Shown: in pieces, positions 1-8,292 of the stretch | Numbering within the stretch: the first letter of the stretch is position 1 | Layout: the number at the start of each line of letters is the position of its first letter | Assembly: GCA_025937075.1 (NCBI GenBank) | Contig: JAICSD010000021.1 | Span: forward strand, 1-19,156 | Direction: 5' to 3' | Source: Vicinamibacteria bacterium | GTDB lineage: Bacteria; Acidobacteriota; Vicinamibacteria; Vicinamibacterales; 2-12-FULL-66-21 | Length of the DNA: 19,156 nt | Translations under genes and position numbers: made by a program | The notes under the pieces: model-generated | What the model was told of the DNA's origin: nothing | Database searches by the model: none | The model's input: only the letters and a program-made list of their open reading frames with translations

Positions 1-913
1 ACACCGCGTCGATCGCGGCGGGGATTCGCCGCGGATCCGCCAGCTTCTCACGCACGAACCAGGCAAGCTGCCCGAGCACCATGTAGGGCACGGCGCCTCC
101 CTCCAGCGCGAGCCCGAGCTGCCGCAGCGCTTCGGCCCCGTTCCCCTGCTGGATGGCGTTCGTGACGGCCCAGTCGTCCTGCGCAGACTCGGCGCTGGCG
201 ACTTCCTGCGCGTCCGCGAGCGTAATCTTCGGACGCCCCGCGGCATACAGAAGCAGCCGTTCGACGTCACCGCGCAGGCGCACGATGTCGGTCCCGGCGC
301 GTTCCGCCAGAAGCCGCGCCGCGGCAGGATCGATCTGCTGCCCGGCATCCGCGGCGGCCTTGCGCACGAGCTGTTCGGCAATCCGCGCCGCCTGTCGCAG
401 ATCGACCCCGCGATTGTCTTTGCTGATCTTCAGGCCCCAGCACTCGACGACGGTGGCGCTCTTGAACAGCGTCTTGCCGATACGGCGTGTGCGGTCGACA
501 TCGGCCGCCACGATGACGAGCGTGGTCGATTCGGCGGGATTCTTGACGTACTCATCGAGCACGTCGACGTCGCTCGGCGGCTCCGCGGCGTCCTCGTCGC
601 CGCCCTCGTCAGCCGCCCGGCCTTTGCGCTTCGGTTTCAGCAGCCGTTCGCCGCGCAGCACGATTACCACGCGGCGATCGCTCATCATCGGCAGGAGCTG
701 ACAGGATTCGACGATGCTCGATGCGGTGACGCTCTTTTCACTCGCGTACAGCCGCTCGACGTTGAACGCTCGCAGTTCGTCCTCGACGACCGCGGCGATG
801 TCATTCGCCAGTCGGAGCATCTCCGGGTCGTCGTCCCCAACGATGAGGTAGACGGGAGCGGGCGCGCGCTCGAGAATCGCGGCGCGCACCTGGGCGGGGG
901 TTGCCGGGGGCAT
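1..913 (-). CDS. holA: DNA polymerase III delta subunit (clamp loader), C-terminus cut off by the window edge
   Basis: HolA is the delta subunit of the clamp loader, which opens the beta sliding clamp and helps load it on DNA. The frame is open from ATG at 913 to the left edge, giving 304 residues without a stop; complete family members have about 330-350, so only the collar-domain tail is missing. The N-terminus (PVYLIVGDDDPEMLRLANDI, about residues 18-37) is the typical start of the degenerate AAA+ fold, and the later segments RLLAERAGTDIVRLRGDVER and AWFVREKL fit the family. It starts 6 bp after the lptE stop, so the two are almost certainly cotranscribed; no strong Shine-Dalgarno sequence is visible. 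An unusual charged, low-complexity insert (about residues 95-115, rich in K/R then D/E) sits in the ATPase-like domain. Identification is from sequence resemblance and the conserved leuS-lptE-holA order. Confidence 0.88.
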   Translation of the reverse strand, partial: MPPATPAQVRAAILERAPAPVYLIVGDDDPEMLRLANDIAAVVEDELRAFNVERLYASEKSVTASSIVESCQLLPMMSDRRVVIVLRGERLLKPKRKGRAADEGGDEDAAEPPSDVDVLDEYVKNPAESTTLVIVAADVDRTRRIGKTLFKSATVVECWGLKISKDNRGVDLRQAARIAEQLVRKAAADAGQQIDPAAARLLAERAGTDIVRLRGDVERLLLYAAGRPKITLADAQEVASAESAQDDWAVTNAIQQGNGAEALRQLGLALEGGAVPYMVLGQLAWFVREKLADPRRIPAAIDAV

Positions 914-919
914 TGAGTC

Positions 920-1492
920 TTAGAACGCTTCCAGGATCGCGCTGACGACCGAACGAGCGAACTCGCCCGCAATGCGCTCGAGCGCGTTGACGTCCTGCCC
1001 GAAGAACGCCGACGGGTCGAGCGCCTGCGTCGTGGTCGTCACGTCGAACTCTTCCCGATACTGCATGGCCGGGTTCGCCCAGAGCACCTTGTTGGCCTTC
1101 AGGTCCTTGAACTCGACCTTCGCCGTCAGCGTCAGCGCATATCGCGTCGCCTGCTGTTGGGCGTTGAACGCGGCCGGTGTAATCGTGATTGACAGGATCT
1201 CTCCGCTCAGAATCGCATCGACGCCCGTGGTCTCCGGCACGACGACGTACTTGCCGCGTCCGAGCAGCTCGCTGCGCACGCGCTCGGTGACGCGACGATC
1301 GACGTCGAAGATCGACGTCCCGTTCGTGAAGTTCGGCACGCCGATGCGGTGGATGTACGCCGGGAGGAACGATCCGCGCCCGGAGAGCGAATAGCCGCAT
1401 CCAGCTTGTACGAGAAGGAGAACGCTCAGCAGAGCACCGTACACCGCGCGACTGGCGAGACGGTGTCGATAGACGAGCGCTCGTAACAACAT
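920..1492 (-). CDS. lptE: LPS-assembly lipoprotein LptE
   Basis: LptE is the outer-membrane lipoprotein that plugs the LptD barrel and helps place lipopolysaccharide on the cell surface. The 190-residue product has a basic n-region, a hydrophobic stretch (about 17-30) and a cysteine at 32 in the context LVQAGC, a slightly relaxed lipobox because Gln occupies the usual -3 position. The mature part begins GYSLSGRGSFLP and continues with IGVPNFTNGT and RVTERVRSELL, typical of the LptE/RlpB family. ATG 1492 is chosen because it places the signal peptide correctly; the same frame stays open far upstream, but that part is antisense-like read-through into leuS territory. The gene lies between leuS and holA, an order seen in many diderm bacteria, and supports an outer membrane with LPS. 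No clear ribosome binding site precedes the ATG, so the start could be slightly different. Confidence 0.87.
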   Translation of the reverse strand: MLLRALVYRHRLASRAVYGALLSVLLLVQAGCGYSLSGRGSFLPAYIHRIGVPNFTNGTSIFDVDRRVTERVRSELLGRGKYVVVPETTGVDAILSGEILSITITPAAFNAQQQATRYALTLTAKVEFKDLKANKVLWANPAMQYREEFDVTTTTQALDPSAFFGQDVNALERIAGEFARSVVSAILEAF

Positions 1493-1537
1493 TCCGGAAG
1501 CCGAACGCGGGTGGACGCGAACGAGGCCGCCACGGCA

Positions 1538-1562
1538 CCCCAACGCGGCTGCCGCGTTGGGG
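1538..1562. repeat. Perfect 11-bp inverted repeat (hairpin) between leuS and lptE
   Basis: CCCCAACGCGG and CCGCGTTGGGG flank a 3-base loop (CTG). The hairpin lies inside the 182-bp gap between the leuS stop (1675) and the lptE start (1492), which otherwise holds no gene I can support. No T-run follows on either strand, so a classical intrinsic terminator is not supported. It could be a REP-like extragenic palindrome, an mRNA processing or stability element, or a weak attenuator setting lptE-holA levels relative to leuS. A smaller palindrome (CCGAGCACTCGG) lies near 1615-1626. Confidence 0.7.
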
Positions 1563-1674
1563 ACCCCGCACCGCCGAGCGCGGAGGCCGTCCCCCGTGAC
1601 AGGCTGTTTTTCGGCCGAGCACTCGGTGGGGCTGTTCGCGGACAGGACCCGCCCTTGGCTTCCCAGGATGCTGT

Positions 1675-4215
1675 TCATGCGGCGACGATGCTTACCAGGC
1701 GGCCGCGCGCCACCACGACCTTCTTCACGCTGCGGCCGTTGATGTGCGACTGCACCTGAGGATCCGCCAGCGCGAGCTCGCGAAGGCGATCCTCGGTCGT
1801 GTCGACCGGCACCGTGAGGCGGCCGCGCAGCTTTCCGTTCACCTGCACCGGCACGACGATCTCCTCGGCTTTCGCGACCGCTTCGTCGAACTCCGGCCAG
1901 CCCGCAGCAGCGACGCCGTCCGGGTGCCCGAGGCCTTCCCACAACTCTTCCGCCATGTGCGGCGCAAACGGCGACAGCATCAGCACGAGCGCCTCGACCG
2001 CTTCCTTCAGGACGGCGATCGTGCCGGCGCGTTGCACCTCGCCCACGCGGGTCGGATCCTCTGCTGACGGGACGCACTCGGTCTTGCTGCAGAATGCATA
2101 GAGCTCGTTGACCAGCTCCATCATCGCGGCAATCGCCGTGTTCAGGTGGACGCGAGGGTCCAGATCGAACGTCACGCGCTTGATCGTCTGGTGAGTCTTT
2201 CGCCGGAGCGCACGCTCCTCGTCATTCAGTTCCAGTTCGTCAGGCGACGGGATCCCCTCGCCGCCGATCGTCTCGCACACCTGATCGACGATCCGCCACA
2301 CGCGCGCGAGGAATCGGAAGCTTCCCTCGAGGCCCGCGTCGGTCCACTCGATCTCCTTCTCGGGCGGCGCCACGAACATGACGTACAGCCGCAGCGCATC
2401 GGCGCCGAACTTCTGAATCATGTCGTCGGGATCGACGACGTTCCCTTTCGACTTCGACATGACCTGGCCCGACTTGAGGACCATCCCCTGCGTGAGCAGC
2501 CGCGCGAACGGCTCGCTCAGGTGCGTCATGCCGATGTCGCGGAACACGCGGCAGAAGAAGCGCGAGTAGATGAGGTGCAGAATCGCGTGCTCGACGCCCC
2601 CGCTGTAGAAGTCGACGGGGCCCCAGTAGCCGACCTTCGCGGGATCGAACGGCAAATCGGTATTGTGGGGATCGCAGAACCGGAAGAAGTACCACGACGA
2701 GTCGACGAACGTATCCATCGTGTCCGTCTCGCGCCGGGCTGGGCCGCCGCAATCGGGACACGTGGTGTTGACGAACTCCGGGATGTGCGCCAGCGGCGAG
2801 TCGCCGCGGCCGGTGAACTCCGCCGTCTTGGGCAGCAGCACGGGAAGATCGTCATACGGAACGGGGACCATCCCGCACTTCGCGCAATACAGCACGGGAA
2901 TCGGGGTGCCCCAGTAGCGCTGGCGCGAGATGCCCCAATCCTTGAGCCGGTACTGGACCGTGCCTTCGCCGATGCCCCGCCGTTTGGCTTCCTCGGTCAG
3001 CTTCTCCCGTGCGACGTCCGAGTGCAGCCCGTCATACGGGCCGGAGTTGACGAGGACGCCATCGTTCGACACCGCCCCGTTCATCGACGCGGGATCGGCG
3101 GCTTCCCCGTCGGTCGGCCGCACGACGACCCTGATGGGAAGGTTGTACTTGCGAGCGAACTCGAAGTCGCGCTCGTCGTGCGCGGGGACCGCCATGATGG
3201 CGCCGGTGCCGTATTCGCCGAGCACGAAGTTCGCGATCCAGATCGGCACCGGTCGTTCGGTGAATGGATTGATCGCCTGAAATCCAGTGTCGAACCCTTC
3301 CTTCTCGACATCACCGGTGAGCCGCGCGGCGCGATCCTGGCTCGCGAACTTCGCGACCTTCTGCCGAAACGCCGCCGGATCCGACGACACGTCCGCGACT
3401 TGCTGGACCAGCGAATGCTCGGGCGCGAGCACGACGAAGGTGGCGCCGTAGATGGTGTCGATACGAGTGGTGAAGACGTCAATCGCGACCCGGATACCGG
3501 ACGCCGGCGCAAACGGAAACTTCACTCGGGCGCCTTCCGACCTCCCGACCCAGTTCCGCTGCATGGTCAGCACCTTCTCGGGCCACGATTCGAGGTCTGT
3601 CATGCCCTCGAGGAGCTCGTCCGAGTAGTGCGTGATGCGGAAGAACCACTGTTCGAGCTCGCGAATCGTCACGGGCGTGCCGCACCGCCAGCACGCGCCG
3701 TCGACCACCTGCTCGTTCGCCAGAACGGTGTTGCAGCTGGGGCACCAATTGACGCTGGACCGCTTGCGATACGCGAGATCGTGCTCCAGCATCTTCAGGA
3801 AGATCCACTGGTTCCACTTGTAGTACTCGGGCAGGCAGGTCGCGATCTCGCGCTCCCAGGCGTAGCTGATGCCGAGCCGCTGGAGCTGGCCCTTCATGTG
3901 GGCGATGTTCTCGAGCGTCCAGGTTTCCGGGTGCGTACGGTTCTTGATCGCGGCGTTCTCGGCGGGCAGCCCGAAGGCGTCCCAGCCGAAGGGATGCAGC
4001 ACGTTGAACCCGCGCATCCGCTTCAGCCGTGCGACGACGTCCCCGATCATGTAGTTGCGGACGTGTCCCACATGTGCGTGCCCGGACGGGTACGCGAACA
4101 TCTCGAGGCAGTAGAACTTCGGTTTGTCAGAGTCCTCGGTGACTTCGAAGCTCCGCTCCGATTCCCAGCGCTCCTGCCACTTTTTCTCGATCGATTGTGG
4201 TTTGTAGTCAGCCAC
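1675..4215 (-). CDS. leuS: Leucyl-tRNA synthetase (class Ia)
   Basis: This cytoplasmic enzyme charges tRNA-Leu with leucine using ATP. The 846-residue length is normal for bacterial LeuRS. The HIGH motif appears as HVGH (48-51) after YPSG. Zinc-type cysteine pairs are C158/C161 with C175/C178 and C444/C447 with C486/C489. The CP1 editing domain shows TTRIDT (249-254) and the conserved editing aspartate in PAHDERD (D347). The KMSKS loop is VMSKS (585-589), a common variant. The C-terminal tRNA-binding part ends with VQVNGKLRG and [14 protein letters not shown]. The start is GTG at 4215, giving the usual [14 protein letters not shown] opening; no good Shine-Dalgarno sequence is visible. The upstream HDAC-like gene ends 41 bp before it, so transcription may begin upstream of that gene. 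Confidence 0.98.
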   Translation of the reverse strand: MADYKPQSIEKKWQERWESERSFEVTEDSDKPKFYCLEMFAYPSGHAHVGHVRNYMIGDVVARLKRMRGFNVLHPFGWDAFGLPAENAAIKNRTHPETWTLENIAHMKGQLQRLGISYAWEREIATCLPEYYKWNQWIFLKMLEHDLAYRKRSSVNWCPSCNTVLANEQVVDGACWRCGTPVTIRELEQWFFRITHYSDELLEGMTDLESWPEKVLTMQRNWVGRSEGARVKFPFAPASGIRVAIDVFTTRIDTIYGATFVVLAPEHSLVQQVADVSSDPAAFRQKVAKFASQDRAARLTGDVEKEGFDTGFQAINPFTERPVPIWIANFVLGEYGTGAIMAVPAHDERDFEFARKYNLPIRVVVRPTDGEAADPASMNGAVSNDGVLVNSGPYDGLHSDVAREKLTEEAKRRGIGEGTVQYRLKDWGISRQRYWGTPIPVLYCAKCGMVPVPYDDLPVLLPKTAEFTGRGDSPLAHIPEFVNTTCPDCGGPARRETDTMDTFVDSSWYFFRFCDPHNTDLPFDPAKVGYWGPVDFYSGGVEHAILHLIYSRFFCRVFRDIGMTHLSEPFARLLTQGMVLKSGQVMSKSKGNVVDPDDMIQKFGADALRLYVMFVAPPEKEIEWTDAGLEGSFRFLARVWRIVDQVCETIGGEGIPSPDELELNDEERALRRKTHQTIKRVTFDLDPRVHLNTAIAAMMELVNELYAFCSKTECVPSAEDPTRVGEVQRAGTIAVLKEAVEALVLMLSPFAPHMAEELWEGLGHPDGVAAAGWPEFDEAVAKAEEIVVPVQVNGKLRGRLTVPVDTTEDRLRELALADPQVQSHINGRSVKKVVVARGRLVSIVAA

Positions 4216-4256
4216 GATGTGTTAGTCCGCGCTGTCCGCGGCCTGCGATCTTTAGA

Positions 4257-5261
4257 TTATAGCGTCCAAAACCGCGCCTGGGCTTCGCGGACCGTACGCA
4301 GCGCACGCTCGGCGCGCGGGGCGGAAGACGCGGATATCGGTTCGGGGGTGAGCGTTCCGGCGACGACGCCAATCGAGGCGTCCAGACATCCGCGAAGCGC
4401 GTCGAGGTCGTACCCTCCTTCAGTGACCAGCGCGATCGGGCAGTGTCGATCCGCGGCCCGCTTCAATCGCCAGACGACGTTCGCATAACCGTTGTTGGAC
4501 ACGAACATCGACGCGAGAGGGTCGTCGGCGTGGGCGTCGAATCCCGCGGATATAAGAAGGAATTCCGGCGCGAATTGATCCAATACGCGCTCGACGAGCG
4601 CGTACGCGTGGTCGTAGTCGGCGTCGCGGCATCCGGCTTCGAGCGGAATGTTCACTGTGTACCCGGCGCCCGCGGCGTTGCCGACTTCGTCCGCTGCCCC
4701 CGTGCCTGGATAAAACGGAAACTGGTGGGTTGAAACGTAGAGCACGCGCGGGTCGTCATAGAACGTCCACTGCGTGCCGTTGCCGTGGTGCACGTCGACA
4801 TCGACGATCGCCACGCGGCTCACGCCGTTGGCCAGAGCTGCGGCCGCCCCGACGGCAACGTTATTGAAGATGCAGAAGCCCATCGCCCTGTCTCGCTCCG
4901 CGTGATGCCCGGGTGGACGAACGAGCGCGAACGCAGGGTCGCGACGATCGAGCGCATACTCGACAGCCTGGATCGTCGCGCCCGCGGCGAGCAGTGCAAC
5001 GTCGAGCGTTTCAGGCGACGTGAAGGTATCCGGATCGAGTGCCGCGGCGCGCCCGCGAGTCGCCTCGAGGCGCTCGAGATACGAGACGTCGTGAACGCGC
5101 AGCAGCTCATCGCGAGTCGCGGGTCGCGGGACGGCGACATGGGTCCCAAGTTCCCGGTAGCGCTCGGCAACCTCGACAAAGACTCGGGCTCGGTCGGGCC
5201 GTTCGGGGTGTCCGGGCGGCGTGGTGTGCTCTTCGAACCGGTCAGAGGCAAGTAAAAGCAT
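4257..5261 (-). CDS. HDAC-superfamily deacetylase (AcuC/HdaH-like, zinc-dependent)
   Basis: Members of this superfamily remove acetyl groups from lysines, polyamines or other amides using a zinc-activated water. The 334-residue protein has the full motif set: HPERPDR (18-24), RPPGHHA with the catalytic His pair H119/H120, DVDVHHGNGT with zinc ligands D156 and H158, SAGFDAH with the third ligand D242, and EGGYDLDAL with the catalytic Tyr284. All key residues are present, so it is probably active; the substrate cannot be read from sequence. I prefer ATG 5261 over an in-frame TTG at 5270; GGGG lies a few bases before the ATG but the ribosome site is weak. It heads the minus-strand run leading to leuS and is divergent from the response regulator at 5302, leaving about 40 bp for both control regions. 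Confidence 0.92.
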   Translation of the reverse strand: MLLLASDRFEEHTTPPGHPERPDRARVFVEVAERYRELGTHVAVPRPATRDELLRVHDVSYLERLEATRGRAAALDPDTFTSPETLDVALLAAGATIQAVEYALDRRDPAFALVRPPGHHAERDRAMGFCIFNNVAVGAAAALANGVSRVAIVDVDVHHGNGTQWTFYDDPRVLYVSTHQFPFYPGTGAADEVGNAAGAGYTVNIPLEAGCRDADYDHAYALVERVLDQFAPEFLLISAGFDAHADDPLASMFVSNNGYANVVWRLKRAADRHCPIALVTEGGYDLDALRGCLDASIGVVAGTLTPEPISASSAPRAERALRTVREAQARFWTL

Positions 5262-5289
5262 CGACCCCAACTTCGGCGCGGCTTTTGAA

Positions 5290-5295
5290 AGAGGG
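5290..5295 (+). promoter_or_regulatory. Ribosome binding site deciding the response-regulator start
   Basis: AGAGGG lies 6 bases before ATG 5302. The alternative internal ATG at 5359 has no such site, so the longer start is preferred even though the receiver fold itself begins at the later one. Confidence 0.6.
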
Positions 5296-5301
5296 TATAA
5301 G

Positions 5302-5721
5302 ATGCATCCAGAACCGCCAGCGCCTCAGGAAGGCTCGCCCCGCGCGGCCACCGACACCATGCCCCACCAGAAAATCCTGATCGTTGACGATGACCCGGCG
5401 CTGCTGGAGGCGCTGGAGCGCGCGTTTCGCGACGCGGGCGAAGATGTCGTCGCGCACGGCAGCTTTGAAGAGGCCCGCAAGGCGCTTCGGACGACCTCGT
5501 TCGACGCGCTGATCACAGACGTCCGGCTTGGCGCGTTCAACGGGCTTCAACTCGCCGTCATGGCCCGCGACGCTCACCCCGAAATCCGCCTGATTGTCTT
5601 TTCCGGCTTCGACGACCCGGTTCTGCGAAGCGACGCCGAGCACATAGGCGCCGTGTATCTGGTCAAACCGGTCACCAGTAGTCAGCTGCTCGAGATCCTC
5701 CGCCGCGTGCCGGGGCGCTGA
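5302..5721 (+). CDS. Stand-alone response regulator receiver domain (CheY-like)
   Basis: This is a 139-residue single-domain phosphorelay receiver. After a short proline-rich N-terminal tail (about 19 residues), the fold begins at KILIVDDDPALLEALERAF with the acidic pair for Mg2+. The phospho-acceptor Asp is in ALITDVRLG, the switch Ser in IVFSGFDD and the conserved Lys in VYLVKPV. There is no output domain, so it must act through a partner, as a phosphate shuttle or by binding another protein. No histidine kinase is in the window. It ends 20 bp from the end of the convergent sigma-54 activator, which lacks a receiver of its own; a functional pairing is possible but unproven. The start rests on a good ribosome site; ATG 5359 would give a compact 120-residue receiver. 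Confidence 0.9.
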   Translation: MHPEPPAPQEGSPRAATDTMPHQKILIVDDDPALLEALERAFRDAGEDVVAHGSFEEARKALRTTSFDALITDVRLGAFNGLQLAVMARDAHPEIRLIVFSGFDDPVLRSDAEHIGAVYLVKPVTSSQLLEILRRVPGR

Positions 5722-5741
5722 ACGCGCCGAAACCGCGGCAG

Positions 5742-6872
<1,131 letters not shown>

Positions 6873-6908
6873 GGTGTTTGTGTGAATTTAGTTCGGGGAA
6901 AGGGTGAC

Positions 6909-6937
6909 TTTATATCGCTGAGGGGGGCACCTGTCAA
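6909..6937 (-). promoter_or_regulatory. Sigma-70-type promoter for the sigma-54 activator gene
   Basis: Read on the minus strand, TTGACA (6932-6937) is followed after exactly 17 bases by TATAAA (6909-6914). This is a perfect -35 box, optimal spacing and one mismatch in the -10 box. Predicted transcription start is near 6902, leaving about a 30-base leader before ATG 6872. The leader shows no clear Shine-Dalgarno sequence. Confidence 0.75.
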
Positions 6938-7126
6938 CCGCCCTAATCAGAAATGGTTCGAAACCGCACACGGTGCACAGAATTTCCACAGGCTGGGAAA
7001 ACCCTTGACTTGGCGACTTCAGCTCCGTCGCGGGGCAGACTTTCGCCCCCACGGCAGTCCTTGGCTTTCCGGCCCGATTCCTTCGGGAACTTGCGTCGAG
7101 TCAAGAACACCCATCGTGCGCGCGCT

Positions 7127-7142
7127 TGGCATTGTCGTTGCC
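7127..7142 (+). promoter_or_regulatory. Candidate sigma-54 (-24/-12) promoter before the YvcK-family gene
   Basis: TGGCATTGTCGTTGCC matches the consensus TGGCAC-N5-TTGCW at nine of its ten core positions, with GG and GC exactly 10 bases apart. Transcription would start near 7153, only about 5 bases before ATG 7158, so the message would be almost leaderless. That makes the call uncertain. The rest of the 285-bp gap (6873-7157) holds the activator's promoter and no gene I can support. Confidence 0.4.
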
Positions 7143-7157
7143 TCCTCGTTGCACGGC

Positions 7158-8222
7158 ATGGCATTTCCGGCGGCTCTCTCCTCTTCTCCACCGCTGCCCC
7201 TTCCGTCGATCCATGAAGCATCGGATCACAGCGTTCGCACTCCGCGCATCGCGGCGCTCGGCGGCGGCACCGGGCTGCCCGCCGTTCTCGAGGGACTCTC
7301 GGGTCTGGCGGCGGATTTCGGCGAGCAGAACCCCGATGCCGTGACCGGCATTGTCACTGTCACTGATGATGGAGGCAGCTCCGGCCAGTTGCGCCAGCAG
7401 TTCGGCGTCCTGCCGCCCGGCGACGTGCGCAACTGTCTCATTGCCCTCGCGCACCGGGACTCACCGTTCAAGCCGCTCTTGCAGTATCGGTTCTCGGATG
7501 GATCCGGTGCGGATGGCCATGCGGTCGGCAATCTGCTGCTCACCGCGCTTGCGCAAATCACTGGAGACTTTTCGCAGGCGATCGATCAGCTCGGCGCGCT
7601 GATCGGATCTCGCGGGCGTGTGATTCCAACGACGACGCAGAACGTGCATCTGCGCGCAGAGATGGAATCGGGCGAGCTGCTCGCGGGTGAGATGCAGATT
7701 GTTCATCACCCGTCCACCGTTCGACGTCTTTCACTCGACCCTAGCCCGCGCCCGGTGCCGAACGTGCTCCGCGCCCTCGTCAACGCCGACGGCGTCGTCG
7801 TCGGCCCTGGCAGCCTCTATACGAGCGTGCTGCCGAACCTGCTCGTCGAAGGGATCGCGGCGACGATCTACGGCGTCAATGCGGTCCGAATCTACGTCGC
7901 GAACCTCATGACCGAACCTGGTGAGACGGACGGCTACACGCTGGACGATCATCTGCGTGTCATCCGGGCGCACGTCGGATTCGATCTCTTCGACTACATC
8001 CTCGTGAATCGGCGACCGATCGACGACGCCGCTGCGCGCCGGTATGCGGCGCACGGCTCGGAGCCGGTCGTCGCCGAGCCTTTCCTGAAGTACGCGGGCC
8101 ATGCGCAGGTCGTCGAGTGCGACCTGGCGATCGAGTGGGGCGGGGAGAAAATTCGGCATCACCCGCCCTCGCTCGCCCGCGCGATTCGCGCGCTGGTCCG
8201 AGCCGGCCGTCCGCGGCTCTGA
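7158..8222 (+). CDS. yvcK: YvcK/CofD-like family protein (UPF0052, gluconeogenesis-factor type)
   Basis: YvcK proteins bind UDP-sugars such as UDP-GlcNAc and influence cell-wall and central carbon metabolism; they are related to CofD 2-phospho-lactate transferases but lack a settled enzymatic role. The 354-residue product shows the family signatures in order: ALGGGTGLPAVLEGL (33-47), VTVTDDGGSSGQLR (66-79), PPGDVRNCL (86-94), HAVGNLLL, and VVVGPGSLYTSVLPNLLV. Length is normal for the family plus an extra N-terminal tail of about 28 residues before the fold. ATG 7158 is the last ordinary start before the conserved part; no ribosome site is visible and an upstream in-frame GTG (near 7115) is possible. 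The gene is followed 70 bp later by a lipoprotein gene on the same strand. No peptidoglycan genes adjoin it here. Confidence 0.93.
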   Translation: MAFPAALSSSPPLPLPSIHEASDHSVRTPRIAALGGGTGLPAVLEGLSGLAADFGEQNPDAVTGIVTVTDDGGSSGQLRQQFGVLPPGDVRNCLIALAHRDSPFKPLLQYRFSDGSGADGHAVGNLLLTALAQITGDFSQAIDQLGALIGSRGRVIPTTTQNVHLRAEMESGELLAGEMQIVHHPSTVRRLSLDPSPRPVPNVLRALVNADGVVVGPGSLYTSVLPNLLVEGIAATIYGVNAVRIYVANLMTEPGETDGYTLDDHLRVIRAHVGFDLFDYILVNRRPIDDAAARRYAAHGSEPVVAEPFLKYAGHAQVVECDLAIEWGGEKIRHHPPSLARAIRALVRAGRPRL

Positions 8223-8229
8223 TAGTCTT

Positions 8230-8281
8230 GTAGCGTGCAACTTTAGTTGCGCGGTTTCTCGTAGCGCGCAACTTGAGTTGC
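8230..8281. repeat. Two tandem copies of a 21-22 bp palindromic repeat
   Basis: Two near-identical units, 31 bases apart, begin GTAGCGTGCAACTTTAG (8230) and GTAGCGCGCAACTTGAG (8261); each ends in TTGC. Each carries the inverted repeat GCAACT-NN-AGTTGC, so each can form a small hairpin. They fill most of the 70-bp gap between yvcK and the lipoprotein gene. The layout (paired extragenic palindromes) resembles REP-type repeats mobilised by REP-associated transposases, but no such transposase is in the window. Confidence 0.75.
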
Positions 8282-8292
8282 CCGGGTCGATC

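Noticed and set aside
1493..2077. Long in-frame N-terminal extension of lptE
   Set aside because: The added residues are Arg/Gly-rich, antisense-like or intergenic, and would put the lipoprotein signal peptide in the middle of the protein.
2146..4488. 780-residue open frame on the plus strand, antisense to leuS
   Set aside because: It is the mirror of a GC-rich gene; leuS on the other strand has every family motif, while this frame has a biased Arg/His/Val/Leu composition and no recognisable domain.
8101..8292. Upstream extension of the lipoprotein into yvcK
   Set aside because: It would overlap yvcK by over 100 bp and hide the signal peptide; the repeats at 8230-8281 also lie in it.
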